Of a stretch of 64,000 nt of DNA, positions 22,458 through 31,848 are shown piece after piece. Made by a program: the position numbers and the translations under genes. The stretch covers positions 1-64,000 of IMG/VR virus record IMGVR_UViG_3300036770_008028. One strand, given 5' to 3'. Every line of letters starts with the position of its first letter. The stretch's first letter is position 1. Origin of the DNA: a virus. Below the pieces are notes generated by a model that worked only from the letters and a program-made list of their open reading frames with translations, did no database searches and was not told the origin of the DNA.

Positions 22458-23831
22458 ATGGCCCAACAATTTTTTTACGACGACCAAATACGACGATTCC
22501 TCCTGCAGTTTGCTAGGATATTTTCCAACTTCCAGATCATGTATGGTGCACAGGGATCTGAAAATGAGACCCTGGTGCGTGTGCCCGTGAGATACGGTGA
22601 CTGGAGCCGGCAGGCACAGACCGTGGCTGCTGAAAACTCTTCCAGTTTCATGCCGTCCACTCCACTGATCTCTTTCTACATCACCAACATGGAGTATGCC
22701 CGTGATCGCATGCAAGAACCGTATCATGTGAGCAAGGTACAGGTACGACAGCGCACCTATGACTCTGGCACCGATACCTACGAAACCACACAAGGCAATG
22801 CATTCACTATCGAGCGTCTCATGCCTGTGCCTTACAAACTTTCAGTCAACGCCGACATCTGGACCTCTAATACCAATCAGAAGTTCCAGCTGTTTGAGCA
22901 GATAGCCACACTGTTCAATCCCAGTCTGGAGATACAGAGCACCGACAACTATCTAGATTGGACCAGTCTTTCCGTAGTGGATCTGGACTCGGTGCGTTGG
23001 ACCGATCGCACGATCCCAGCGGGCACAGAAAATCCCATCGATGTGATGAGCATGGGTTTCAGCATGCCTATCTGGATCTCTGCGCCGGCCAAGGTCAAGA
23101 AACTGGGTGTGGTTGAAAAAATCATCGCTTCTGTGTACGATGCGCAAGGTGATGCCAACGAAGCCATCACCAACTCAGATCTCTTGCTGGGCACGCGACA
23201 GAAGTTTACACCTTTCCGTTTCCAAACCTTGCTGATCGGCAACAAAGTACAGGTGCTCAAATACGATCAGACCATCAACACTCCCAATACCAGTATCGCG
23301 CCTCCAGAAAGCCCACCCAGCAATGAATTCTGGCAAGCAGTGATAGGCATGTATGGTACTTTGCGCCCAGGAATCAGCCAGATCAGATTTGACAATCAAT
23401 GGCAGGATGAAGGTCCTCAGATCATCGGTACCGTGACCTACGATCCCACAGACGATCGATTCCTTTTGATCGATCTCGACGAGGATACCTTACCGCAAAA
23501 CACCTTGCCTCCAGTGGATGCCATCATCAATCCTCTTACCTTCAATCCCAGCACGCAGAGCACACCCTTGACTGCTGGCACCAGATATCTCGTACTAGAC
23601 GATCTAGGTCCTAACACCGCGGCCTGGGGCACGGGCATCTCGGCAGAAGCCAATGATATTATCGAGTATGACGGTCAATTCTGGAACGTGGCTTTTGTAT
23701 CCGGCGAGGCCACTAACACGCAGTTCGTGACCAATCTTACCACTGGCTTGCAATATCGCTGGACTGGCACAGAATGGGTCAAGAGTTACGAAGGACTGTA
23801 CCCCGGAGGCGAATGGAGCCTGGTACTGTGA
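22458..23831 (+). CDS. 15: Tail terminator/sheath stabiliser gp15
   Basis: A 457-residue protein. The first 270 residues match T4 gp15: FFYDDQIRRFLLQFARIFSNFQIMYG, LVRVPVRYGDWSRQ, P-ISFYITNMEYARDR, PVPYKLSVNADIWTSN, QIATLFNPSLEIQ and MSMGFSMPIWISAP. gp15 hexamers cap the finished tail and bind the neck. It is longer than T4 gp15 (272). The extra C-terminal part holds IGTVTYDPTDDRFLLIDLD and a RYLVLDDLGP...YDGQFWNVAF...GLQYRWTGTEW module that looks like a small beta domain. Its stop overlaps the GTG of the Nudix gene. Confidence 0.85.
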   Translation: MAQQFFYDDQIRRFLLQFARIFSNFQIMYGAQGSENETLVRVPVRYGDWSRQAQTVAAENSSSFMPSTPLISFYITNMEYARDRMQEPYHVSKVQVRQRTYDSGTDTYETTQGNAFTIERLMPVPYKLSVNADIWTSNTNQKFQLFEQIATLFNPSLEIQSTDNYLDWTSLSVVDLDSVRWTDRTIPAGTENPIDVMSMGFSMPIWISAPAKVKKLGVVEKIIASVYDAQGDANEAITNSDLLLGTRQKFTPFRFQTLLIGNKVQVLKYDQTINTPNTSIAPPESPPSNEFWQAVIGMYGTLRPGISQIRFDNQWQDEGPQIIGTVTYDPTDDRFLLIDLDEDTLPQNTLPPVDAIINPLTFNPSTQSTPLTAGTRYLVLDDLGPNTAAWGTGISAEANDIIEYDGQFWNVAFVSGEATNTQFVTNLTTGLQYRWTGTEWVKSYEGLYPGGEWSLVL

Positions 23832-24253
23832 ACGCAGTGGGAGTTTGGTTCTACAGCCTGAATACCCAGAGATATCTCTATCTCATGCGCAATGATCCCA
23901 AGTATCCTGGATCCTGGGGCTTGCCCGGAGGCAAGGCACAGCCTGGAGAGAGCCTACTAGACGCTTTGCAGAGAGAATGCCAGGAAGAAATTGGTCAGTG
24001 GCCCGATTATGTGAGCCTAGCGCCATTGGAACAGTTTACTTCCGCAGATGATAGTTTTGTTTATCACACTTTTTTCTGCTGCGTGGGTCGAGAGTTCCAA
24101 CCCTATCTCAACAATGAACATCTTGGTTATGCCTGGATTGATGCAATGACATGGCCTAGACCCATGCATCCAGGGCTATGGAACACAGTAAATCTAGATG
24201 CTGTCAGACACAAGATTGACGTGATAATCAATCGTGTTCAGATATCGCAGTAA
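23828..24253 (+). CDS. Nudix hydrolase
   Basis: A 141-residue Nudix protein. The Nudix box is complete: G35-x5-E41-x7-R49-E50-x2-E53-E54-x-G56. Nudix enzymes hydrolyse nucleoside diphosphates linked to another group; typical phage substrates would be damaged dNTPs, ADP-ribose or NAD derivatives, but nothing here fixes the choice. The start is the GTG at 23828, which overlaps the gp15 stop (GTGA); earlier in-frame codons lie inside gp15. The last 16 bp overlap the end of the convergent gene 24238-24897. Confidence 0.85.
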   Translation: MNAVGVWFYSLNTQRYLYLMRNDPKYPGSWGLPGGKAQPGESLLDALQRECQEEIGQWPDYVSLAPLEQFTSADDSFVYHTFFCCVGREFQPYLNNEHLGYAWIDAMTWPRPMHPGLWNTVNLDAVRHKIDVIINRVQISQ

Positions 24254-24897
24254 GAGATAAATCTGCGATGCTCGATCTGTTCCACGTTGGGATGATCGAG
24301 CCAAGACTGTGGTAACGTGCCAATTCCGACAAAATAAAACTTGGTGGTATCATAGGTCTCTATCACGCGATCGATGTCAGAGACCCAATTGGCAGTGCCG
24401 CCCTGTGTATCAGCGTTGTACCCCAACAAGAAGATCTCATCATGCCCGTCAAACGCGGCCAAGTACAGATTCAGTGCCAAGTTATCCATGACCGGAAGAT
24501 AAGGCACGATATAAAATCTTCCGGGATTTTCTAAGCACAATCTGGGAGATGTGTACACCGTAGACTTTTCATCATACTGCGATTTAGATATGCCGCGCAC
24601 TTGTTTGATGTCGGTACTGACATAGAAATCCAGGGCCATGTCGGTCCAGATGTCTGCAGTTCCATAGGTCTGGAGTCTTTTTTTTCCTAGTAATCCTCCG
24701 CGATGTCTCTGCAGACGTTGGTGCCGGAATCTTTTTTCATCCACTCGGCCGCCGATCACAGCAGCACGGCCCGATATATGAAAATTCTTTATGGGGTTTG
24801 GTATCCATTCTCGCTGTTGAGTGGATTGTCCATCGGCTAAACGCACTTCGGTTAAAACGAATTCGCCATCATAGTCTTGGCGGAAGCGTTTTTCCAT
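24238..24897 (-). CDS. DUF115-like protein next to tail fibre genes
   Basis: A 219-residue protein. The C-terminal half has the pattern DEIFLLGYNADTQGG ... KFYFVGIG, which parallels VYLLGFDMGP in the gene at 34345-34929. Together with the NLYLAAFDG stretch it resembles the Rossmann-like DUF115/MAF glycosyltransferase-type family found near surface-structure genes. The N-terminal third is basic (VDEKRFRHQRLQRHRGG). The start is the ATG at 24897, sharing one base with the stop of the fibre gene upstream. A role in modifying or assembling the fibres is suggested only by position. Confidence 0.5.
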   Translation of the reverse strand: MEKRFRQDYDGEFVLTEVRLADGQSTQQREWIPNPIKNFHISGRAAVIGGRVDEKRFRHQRLQRHRGGLLGKKRLQTYGTADIWTDMALDFYVSTDIKQVRGISKSQYDEKSTVYTSPRLCLENPGRFYIVPYLPVMDNLALNLYLAAFDGHDEIFLLGYNADTQGGTANWVSDIDRVIETYDTTKFYFVGIGTLPQSWLDHPNVEQIEHRRFISYCDI

Positions 24898-25859
24898 CAC
24901 AACCGTCCAACAAGAATCTCGATCTGCCCTTCACTATCGCTGTCGTAATCTGCCAAGGCTTTACCAATCACCGATCCTGGCCGGAATTGATCCGCAGGTA
25001 AAGAAGTGGCCACTCCTGGCACTCGACTGCTACACAGGAGGTCGCCACGTTTGATTGATCCAATCACCCGGCAAGGTACACGACCTAGTAAAGCGACCTG
25101 TGCTACAGTATCGCCCGATGCTCCGCTGTTCATGATGAATGCAGGATCGGTAGATACCACTCCTGCGATCTTGGTAGACGCGAATCCAGTGGTTTCTGTG
25201 ACTTCTCGACTGCCGCCAATTTCTAACACAGTGCCAGGCGGGTATGATTGATCGGCCTGATATTTTTCTGCCAAGTCAGCGTATTGTGCAGAAGTGGCCT
25301 TGGCAAACACTGTATTAAAAGTCAAATTACTCTGACCAATGTTGCCTACACCGTTACTGCCAGTTTTCACTATCTCTGGTGTGAACACATCCGCGGTGGC
25401 TATGACATTGGCTCCTTGTATGTTACCACTAGATGTTAAACTAGTAAGGGTTCCAACAGAAGTGATATTAGTTTGTGCTGCTGTAGTTAATGTGCCCGCG
25501 ATCGAAGTACCACTCAAGTTGCCACCGGTAATATTTCCAGTGGCAGTGACGTAACCCGAGACATTGGCTCCGCTAGAACTCAGCAACTGTATAGTGCTAC
25601 CACCTACATTAGCACGGATGTTGCCGTCGGTAGCGACAATCGTAATGCTAGATGTGCCATCAGTAATAGAGTTTGCCGAAAGGCTGCTGATAGCATTGTC
25701 AACATAGGCCACTGTGGCAATGTTTGAACCTCCGGTTGTAGCACCATCATGAACTCTGAGTGTTTTGTTTGTGGTATCAACTGTGATTTCAGCCAAAGCA
25801 CCGGTAAATGCATCATTTTGTGCCGCAGTGCCTTTTCGATACGATATCTGGGTTGACAT
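24897..25859 (-). CDS. Tail fibre protein with conserved C-terminal domain
   Basis: A 320-residue fibre protein. Residues 1-45 (STQISYRKGTAAQNDAF ... TTNKTLRVHDG) resemble the N-terminal attachment domain seen in phage tropism determinants. Residues 55-175 are short beta repeats with GN and NITGGNLSG motifs. The C-terminal domain begins at AQYADLAEKYQADQSYPPG and continues through VAGVVSTDPAF... to ...EGQIEILVGRL; it is nearly the same module as at the end of the 1553-residue fibre. A full TATAAATA late promoter lies 18 nt upstream, with AAGGAAAC as ribosome site. Confidence 0.7.
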   Translation of the reverse strand: MSTQISYRKGTAAQNDAFTGALAEITVDTTNKTLRVHDGATTGGSNIATVAYVDNAISSLSANSITDGTSSITIVATDGNIRANVGGSTIQLLSSSGANVSGYVTATGNITGGNLSGTSIAGTLTTAAQTNITSVGTLTSLTSSGNIQGANVIATADVFTPEIVKTGSNGVGNIGQSNLTFNTVFAKATSAQYADLAEKYQADQSYPPGTVLEIGGSREVTETTGFASTKIAGVVSTDPAFIMNSGASGDTVAQVALLGRVPCRVIGSIKRGDLLCSSRVPGVATSLPADQFRPGSVIGKALADYDSDSEGQIEILVGRL

Positions 25860-25877
25860 TTTTGTTTCCTTATTTGC

Positions 25878-25885
25878 TATTTATA
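25878..25885 (-). promoter_or_regulatory. Late promoter, full consensus
   Basis: TATAAATA, 18 nt before the fibre gene ATG at 25859; AAGGAAAC lies between. Confidence 0.75.
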
Positions 25886-25894
25886 AGCACTGTT

Positions 25895-27109
25895 TCATGT
25901 GACAACAGCACGGTCGGTGACTCTGCGCCAATTGGTGCCATCTGAAAACGCCATCACTGCGCCTCCGGTTTCGTTGCTGACATATACCATTTGTCCTTCC
26001 GGGAAGGCTGGAGGCAATGAAGCCACCGAATATGATGGAAAAACAATGAGATCTGGCTGCAATAGACCTGCTTGGACCAGCGATCCTAGATTTATTTCAA
26101 CTGTTTCTTCCGCTGTGATCAATCCAAGATCTAGACTAGTAATCACCATCTCGTCTACATCCCCAAAATCAGCATCATCTGAAAATATAGCAGTTTCACT
26201 GGCTTCGGTGGCGGCACTGATAGGAGCAAGATTGGCTCCGTCATTTTGTAAAATTTGTAATGTACCACCGGTGTCTTTGAGTTGTAAGTTACCTAACTGG
26301 ATAGTATTACCTGTCAGAAACAGATTACTCCAGCGATTGGTGGCATTGCCTAGACTATAGGTATTATCAGCGTCAGGAATTAAATTACTACCCACCGAAG
26401 TAGATACCGAAAGATTGCCGCCGGCGATGTTACCGGTGGCTGTCACATAACCTATGACATTGGCACCACCGGTACTGAACACTGCTACGTTGCTGGTGCC
26501 GCCTACTCCCACCGTGACATTGCCACCGGACGATACCACATTGACATTTGATGTGCCGTTTGATATAGAGTTGAGACTGATGCCCGTGACTCCAATGGTC
26601 ACAGATTTGGCCGTGGCATTACCTGTGATAGCAATATTGTTGCCGGCAGTAAATGTAACTGCATCGCCTACCACATTGGCCAGCACTGCGGTGCCGTTGG
26701 CAAAAATATTACCAAAAGCGAACGCAGAATTCTGCTCGAATACCAGTGCAGTGGTGCCGATCACTATGGGATTGTTAGTGATCAGTTTCCATTGAGTGTC
26801 TTTGTAGACTGAACCTTCGGTGACCATCACGATCATACCGGCTTCAATCTCGCCATCTTCGTTGCCGTCAGAGGTGCGTACCCAGGTACCGTTTGATCCT
26901 GCTCCTACGGTCTGCACACGATACAGTCCATTTTGGCTGCCAGTAGTCTGTCCTGCTACTAGCACACGGTCACTGGCTAATAGGCTTATTCCGTCTACTG
27001 TGGCCGGAGCACCACCTGACAAAGTGATGTCAGCCAAGGTGATCACCCGCACTGCTTGCTTATAGTCTATGTCTGAAATCTGTTCTGCGCGGATCCGTGT
27101 TAAACCCAT
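25895..27109 (-). CDS. Tail fibre protein
   Basis: A 404-residue beta-rich protein. The N-terminal 130 residues contain VDGISLLASDRVLVAGQ, GLYRVQTVGAGSNGTWVRTSDG and IVMVTEGSVYKDTQWKL, a module common in phage fibres that is also present in the middle of the 1553-residue protein (SVSAGNRVLVYNQ...NGVYDVTD). Residues 150-270 are VTATGN-IAGGNL type repeats with a SLGNATNRWSNLFLTG motif. The C-terminus (MVYVSNETGGAVMAFSDGTNWRRVTD) is a typical fibre tip. It has its own late promoter just behind the terminator of the preceding gene. Confidence 0.7.
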   Translation of the reverse strand: MGLTRIRAEQISDIDYKQAVRVITLADITLSGGAPATVDGISLLASDRVLVAGQTTGSQNGLYRVQTVGAGSNGTWVRTSDGNEDGEIEAGMIVMVTEGSVYKDTQWKLITNNPIVIGTTALVFEQNSAFAFGNIFANGTAVLANVVGDAVTFTAGNNIAITGNATAKSVTIGVTGISLNSISNGTSNVNVVSSGGNVTVGVGGTSNVAVFSTGGANVIGYVTATGNIAGGNLSVSTSVGSNLIPDADNTYSLGNATNRWSNLFLTGNTIQLGNLQLKDTGGTLQILQNDGANLAPISAATEASETAIFSDDADFGDVDEMVITSLDLGLITAEETVEINLGSLVQAGLLQPDLIVFPSYSVASLPPAFPEGQMVYVSNETGGAVMAFSDGTNWRRVTDRAVVT

Positions 27110-27130
27110 GTCGTCACCTTATTCACTCAA

Positions 27131-27136
27131 TATTTA
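27131..27136 (-). promoter_or_regulatory. Late promoter
   Basis: GCTAAATATTG, 21 nt before the fibre gene ATG at 27109, immediately behind the terminator of the giant fibre gene. Confidence 0.65.
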
Positions 27137-27137
27137 G

Positions 27138-27167
27138 CCAAAAAAACAGGGCACTGGGTGCCCTGTT
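27138..27167 (-). terminator. Rho-independent terminator behind the giant fibre gene
   Basis: On the minus strand AACAGGGCAC pairs with GTGCCCTGTT around CCA, followed by a T run. It is the end of the 27187-31848 transcript. Confidence 0.85.
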
Positions 27168-27186
27168 GATTGATGCGGATAGTGTC

Positions 27187-30100
27187 TTAGAATCTACCAA
27201 CTACCACTTCGATCACTCCGGTGTCACCGGCAAAATCTTCCAGAGCTTTGCCAATTACTGTGCCTACTGCAGCATCATTGTTGGTCATGGCCGATCCATC
27301 ACCGGCGGAAACCATCAAGTCACCTTTGGTCACGGCGCCTTTCACACGGCAGGGCACGCGACCTTGCAGAGCCACGGGTACCACATGCTCTCCAGGTTGT
27401 GCGGCATTCATGAGATAACTAGGATTGGTAGATATCACACCGGCCACACGTCGATCGTTGGCATGGGCACAGACAGTGACTTCTTTGGTACCGCCAAAAC
27501 ATACCACTGTGCCTGGTTCGTAAGCAGCATCCGCTTCGTACATCTCGGCCAAGTCAGCGTATTGCGCAGAAGTGGCCTTAGCGAACACTGTGTTGAACAC
27601 CGAAGTGCTGGAACCAATGTTGCCAACACCGTTGGATCCGGTCTTGGTTATGCTGCTCAGGCTTACCAGTCCAGCAGTGATCAGGTTACCGCCCGTGATG
27701 TTGCCGGTGGCGCTAATCAATCCAGCGGTTGTCAGATTGCCACCACTTACATTACCCGTGGCCACTACCTGAGCACCGGTGATCAGGTTGCCACCGGTGA
27801 CGTTGCCGGTAGCAGTGATGTATCCAGCGACGTTCGCACCAGTAGCAGTTATCACACCAGTGGTGTTGCCTCCGGCGATCAACAGCACGTTGCCGTTGGC
27901 GCCAGCAAAACTCACATTAGATGTACCAGATTCAATGGCATCGCCCACCACCTCTACGTTGGCATCCAAGGTAGCAGGAGTGGTTCCATCCGGTCCAAAG
28001 AATCCAATGCTGTTGCCACCGGTATTCTTCATCACGATGTTACCCAGCGTGATTGAGTTACCAGCAAAGTATCCATCACGCCAGCGGAATGATGTTGAAC
28101 CAAGATCGTACGTGACATTGGCTGTGGGTATGAGATTACCTTGAACCGTAAATGATGCTTCGGTAGCCGAACCTTCAAAGATCGCATTGCCAGACGCATT
28201 GCTGATACCAATCACCTGCTGTGTGGTGGTCAATATACGAGCATCAATCACGTCGGTCACTGCAGGCGCTTCTGTGAATGTCAGTACGTTGCCTGACACG
28301 GCATAGGCAGTGGTGGGTATCTGTACCACACCGTTGATAGAAACTATGGTGCCTGCTGTAGTTGAATCTTCGCTCAGCGTGAATTGTAGAGTTGATCCAT
28401 CACCGTTAAATTCGTCTGCCACGATGATAGTGAATGTAGTACCGGCCGATGTCCAGGAGTCATTGTCATAGTATTCCAGACTATCGGAAGTGGTGTTGAA
28501 TCGCAGCATGCCTGTGACACCGGTAGCAGGACGCTGGCTGATGTTACCCACAGGAACCATGATGGAATCAGTGGTGCCTACTTTCAATGCTGCACCTGTG
28601 GTGGCCGTGGCTGTACCAATCAGCACTGTGTCTGATCCTGCATCCACTATGAAAAGATTGGTTTCATTATCGCCACTCACGCGCAGATCGATGTCAGATC
28701 CTGCGGCATTGATAGTGATGATATTGCTGGCAAAATTGGTGATGTCGTTGCCGGTGATGCGTATGTTGCCAAGATCTGCCGCACCAGTGGTGATCAAATT
28801 GCCACCGGTGATGTTGCCTGTAGCTGCTACCTGACCTGCTGTGGTCAAGTTGCCACCAACCACGTTGCCTGTGGCTGTAACGGTAGTACCTGCTGTAACG
28901 GCTGCTGTGGCATTGACATTGCCACCATCTACATTGCCAGTGGCTACCACGGTGCCAGCCGTATTGAGATTACCGCCGGTTACATTGCCCGTAGCTACCA
29001 CTTGTCCTGCTGTGTTGATATTTCCACCGGTAACATTACCTGTAGCGTCCACTGCACCGGCTGTGGTCAAGTTGCCACCAACCACGTTGCCTGTGGCTGT
29101 GACGGTAGTACCTGCTGTAACGGCTGCTGTGGCATTGACATTGCCACCATCGATGTTACCACTTGCTGTGATCGTGACGCCTGTGACAGCAGCATTGGAG
29201 TTCACATTGCCAGCCAACACATTACCACTGGCAGTTAACGTTGCTGTAGAAACATCGTTGGTTATGACTGCGTTGTTACCTTCAAGATTTCCAGAAGCGG
29301 TGATGGTCACACCGGTCACTGCTGCGTTTGAATTTACGTTACCTGCGAGTACGTTTCCAGAAGCAGTGACAGTGGCAGCCGACACATCATTGGTTATGAC
29401 TGCATTATTGCCCTCTAAATTACCCGAAGCAGTGATAGTGATGCCTGTGACAGCGGCATTGGAGTTCACATTGCCTGCTAGAACATTACCAGACGCTGTA
29501 ACTGTCGTAGCACTCAATAATCCATTACCTGTCAGCGTAAGGCTATTACCTGTGGCATCGCCAATATTTGGTGTTGTTAGATTGGCGCCGGCTTTAACGA
29601 TGATGTTACCACCGCCATCAAATGCAGTAGTGTCGTTGTCAACTTTGGCAGAAAATACTGTACCGTTGAGAACCAAACCAGCCTGTGTGTTGGCCGAGTA
29701 GACCTGGCTGGCCGAGAACTGTGTGAACACGATGTTGGCCACACCAAAGATGAAAGGCCCTGGCGGTTCGGTTTTCACATAACTTTCGCCGGCACCGGTA
29801 TCACCAAATTTCACATAGAAATAAGAGCCTTGGTCTAATCCGGTACTGGTATCAGGTTCGTAAGTATCGGCATCACTGCTCCGTGTCAGTATCCATGGTG
29901 CTGAAACATTACCTGTGTCTGTGACATCATACACGCCGTTTTGGATAGCACTACTCTGATTATAAACTAGAACCCGATTTCCAGCACTGACTGAAAATCC
30001 ATCCACGATAAGAGCACCGTTGGTTGTGGCTGTGAGAGTAGCACCTATACCGGAGTTTACACGCACCGACTCTGTTAGTCCAGATCCAGATGTGATGTTG

Positions 30101-31848
30101 GATACTGGCTCGCCGTTGTACTGAGTAGACAGAACCGCAGCCGAAGTATTAGGCGTGGATACCACAAAATAGGCTAGATTGCCTACTACGCCGTTGAAAG
30201 AATTGTCAAACCACAACTGATCATTGACCTGCAGATTGGCTGCAGAAGTGAATACCACGGTGTTGCCTGCTATAGTCTCATTGACCGTAAACGTATTTCC
30301 ACCGTTGGCATAGGTAGCAGAAGGCAGAGCACTGGGAGTTTCAACATCAACCGGGGTGTGGATATGGATACCAGATGATACTGCATCATCTACATATTGT
30401 TTGGTAGCAGCATCTTGCGCCGAAACTGGATCTGCCACTGAGTTGATATAGCGACCGCTCATTATCAAATTGCCAGTGAGATTCATGTCCACACTGGTAG
30501 CAGTGATCACTATGTCTGTGCCAACAATGCTGTTGGTATTGATGTTGGCTCCACTGACATTACCACTGGCAGTCAAAGTTGTTGTAGAAATATCATTGGT
30601 TATGACTGCGTTGTTGCCTTCAAGATTACCACTTGCTGTGATCGTGACGCCTGTGACAGCAGCATTGGAGTTCACATTGCCTGCCAGTACATTGCCGCTT
30701 GCAGATATCGTAGCAGCCGACACATCATTGGTTATCACTGCATTATTGCCTTCAAGATTACCACTTGCTGTGATCGTGACGCCTGTGACAGCAGCATTGG
30801 AGTTCACATTGCCTGCCAGTACATTGCCGCTTGCAGATATCGTAGCAGCCGACACATCATTGGTTATCACTGCATTATTGCCTTCAAGATTACCAGAAGC
30901 AGTGATAGTGATGCCTGTGACAGCAGCATTGGAGTTCACATTGCCGGCTAGTACATTGCCACTTGCTGTAACAGTAGCAGTGCTGACGTCGTTGGTTATG
31001 ACTGCATTATTGCCTTCAAGATTACCAGAAGCAGTGATGGTCACACCGGTTACAGCAGCATTGGAATTTACATTGCCTGCCAGTACATTGCCACTTGCTG
31101 TGACAGTAGCAGCCGACACATCATTGGTTATGACTGCGTTGCCGCCTTCCAAGTTACCCGAAGCAGTGATGGTCACACCGGTCACTGCTGCGTTTGAATT
31201 TACATTGCCTGCCAATACATTACCACTTGCGGTAATGGTAGCAGCTGACACATCATTGGTTATGACTGCGTTGCCGCCTACCAGATTGCCGGATGCGGTG
31301 ATGGTTACCGCATCAACTGCCGCATCAGAGATAAGATTGCCACCGGTGATGTTGCCGGTGACATCCACGTTGCCCAGGATTGATCCGTTGAATGTAAGGT
31401 TGCCCGTGATATTAGCATTGGCCGCAGTGAGATCTAGGAATCGTACACTGGCATAACTGTTGATAGTGATGACAGTGTTGGTGACTTCGCTGGTGGTGAA
31501 TACCGCGGCAAATTGATCTTCGCTTTCGTCCCAGACCCAGGCGATGTTGTCTTCGGTGCCGCGCTTGCCAATAAAACCAATGTCCAGTGCTGGAGATCCG
31601 GTCTGTTCTTTGGCCAGCAGGATCAGCGGATCTTCTACCACCAAGTTTATGGTATCGATCGCAGTGGTGTTGCCCTGTACCGTGAGATTTCCTGTTACCG
31701 TGAGGTCGGAACCATAGGTAAGATTATTCTGGATTTTGCCTGCAGTGATGGTATAATCTTGCAGCTTGACTGCAGCGTTGACACCAAGATACACATTGCC
31801 CGCCTGGGCATCTGTGATCTGATTGTTGTTGATCCTGGTAATCGCCAT
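27187..31848 (-). CDS. Giant repetitive tail fibre protein (1553 residues)
   Basis: The longest gene here. After an N-terminal attachment part (AITRINNNQITDAQAGNVYLG; DPLILLAKEQTG ... IGFIGKRG) come six copies of a 44-residue unit (TITASGNLEGNNAV / ITNDVSAATVTASGNV / LAGNVNSNAAVTGV). A central domain follows (around residues 450-710, with AATKQYVDDAVSSG and VLVYNQSS..NGVYDV). Then two to three more 44-residue units and shorter GNxxGGN repeats lead to a neck (SFRWRDGYFAGNSITLGN) and the C-terminal AQYADLAEMYEADAAYEPG domain shared with 24897-25859. It should form a long beta-stranded shaft with a receptor-binding or assembly tip. The start has GGAGAAAA; the late promoter is 31 nt upstream, the terminator directly behind. 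Confidence 0.8.
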   Translation of the reverse strand: MAITRINNNQITDAQAGNVYLGVNAAVKLQDYTITAGKIQNNLTYGSDLTVTGNLTVQGNTTAIDTINLVVEDPLILLAKEQTGSPALDIGFIGKRGTEDNIAWVWDESEDQFAAVFTTSEVTNTVITINSYASVRFLDLTAANANITGNLTFNGSILGNVDVTGNITGGNLISDAAVDAVTITASGNLVGGNAVITNDVSAATITASGNVLAGNVNSNAAVTGVTITASGNLEGGNAVITNDVSAATVTASGNVLAGNVNSNAAVTGVTITASGNLEGNNAVITNDVSTATVTASGNVLAGNVNSNAAVTGITITASGNLEGNNAVITNDVSAATISASGNVLAGNVNSNAAVTGVTITASGNLEGNNAVITNDVSAATISASGNVLAGNVNSNAAVTGVTITASGNLEGNNAVITNDISTTTLTASGNVSGANINTNSIVGTDIVITATSVDMNLTGNLIMSGRYINSVADPVSAQDAATKQYVDDAVSSGIHIHTPVDVETPSALPSATYANGGNTFTVNETIAGNTVVFTSAANLQVNDQLWFDNSFNGVVGNLAYFVVSTPNTSAAVLSTQYNGEPVSNITSGSGLTESVRVNSGIGATLTATTNGALIVDGFSVSAGNRVLVYNQSSAIQNGVYDVTDTGNVSAPWILTRSSDADTYEPDTSTGLDQGSYFYVKFGDTGAGESYVKTEPPGPFIFGVANIVFTQFSASQVYSANTQAGLVLNGTVFSAKVDNDTTAFDGGGNIIVKAGANLTTPNIGDATGNSLTLTGNGLLSATTVTASGNVLAGNVNSNAAVTGITITASGNLEGNNAVITNDVSAATVTASGNVLAGNVNSNAAVTGVTITASGNLEGNNAVITNDVSTATLTASGNVLAGNVNSNAAVTGVTITASGNIDGGNVNATAAVTAGTTVTATGNVVGGNLTTAGAVDATGNVTGGNINTAGQVVATGNVTGGNLNTAGTVVATGNVDGGNVNATAAVTAGTTVTATGNVVGGNLTTAGQVAATGNITGGNLITTGAADLGNIRITGNDITNFASNIITINAAGSDIDLRVSGDNETNLFIVDAGSDTVLIGTATATTGAALKVGTTDSIMVPVGNISQRPATGVTGMLRFNTTSDSLEYYDNDSWTSAGTTFTIIVADEFNGDGSTLQFTLSEDSTTAGTIVSINGVVQIPTTAYAVSGNVLTFTEAPAVTDVIDARILTTTQQVIGISNASGNAIFEGSATEASFTVQGNLIPTANVTYDLGSTSFRWRDGYFAGNSITLGNIVMKNTGGNSIGFFGPDGTTPATLDANVEVVGDAIESGTSNVSFAGANGNVLLIAGGNTTGVITATGANVAGYITATGNVTGGNLITGAQVVATGNVSGGNLTTAGLISATGNITGGNLITAGLVSLSSITKTGSNGVGNIGSSTSVFNTVFAKATSAQYADLAEMYEADAAYEPGTVVCFGGTKEVTVCAHANDRRVAGVISTNPSYLMNAAQPGEHVVPVALQGRVPCRVKGAVTKGDLMVSAGDGSAMTNNDAAVGTVIGKALEDFAGDTGVIEVVVGRF
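28750..29150 (-). repeat. Short GNxxGGN coding repeats
   Basis: Within the giant fibre gene, units of 13-15 codons of the type VVATGNVTGGNLNTAG recur about seven times, including two near-identical longer blocks (AAVTAGTTVTATGNVVGGN). The same shorter unit reappears near 27640-27840. Confidence 0.75.
29150..29510 (-). repeat. 132 bp coding repeats, block B
   Basis: Two to three more copies of the 44-residue unit of the giant fibre gene, separated from block A by a non-repetitive central domain. Confidence 0.8.
30540..31330 (-). repeat. 132 bp coding repeats, block A
   Basis: Six tandem copies of a 132 bp unit (44 codons) in the giant fibre gene. Two adjacent copies near 30690-30880 are almost identical over the whole unit; the same ten-mer (CACATCATTG) occurs at 30721 and at 30853, exactly 132 bp apart. 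Confidence 0.85.

Noticed and set aside
28841-29701. Long open frame on the plus strand (about 286 codons), with similar ones at 27097-28056 and 30470-31456
   Set aside because: They are antisense to the repetitive fibre gene; the Asn/Gly/Thr-rich repeats leave the other strand free of stops. Their translations only mirror the repeats, with no ribosome site.
28750-31330. Regular direct repeats resembling a CRISPR array
   Set aside because: The period is 132 bp, the units are in frame inside one gene and there are no unique spacers between identical short repeats.
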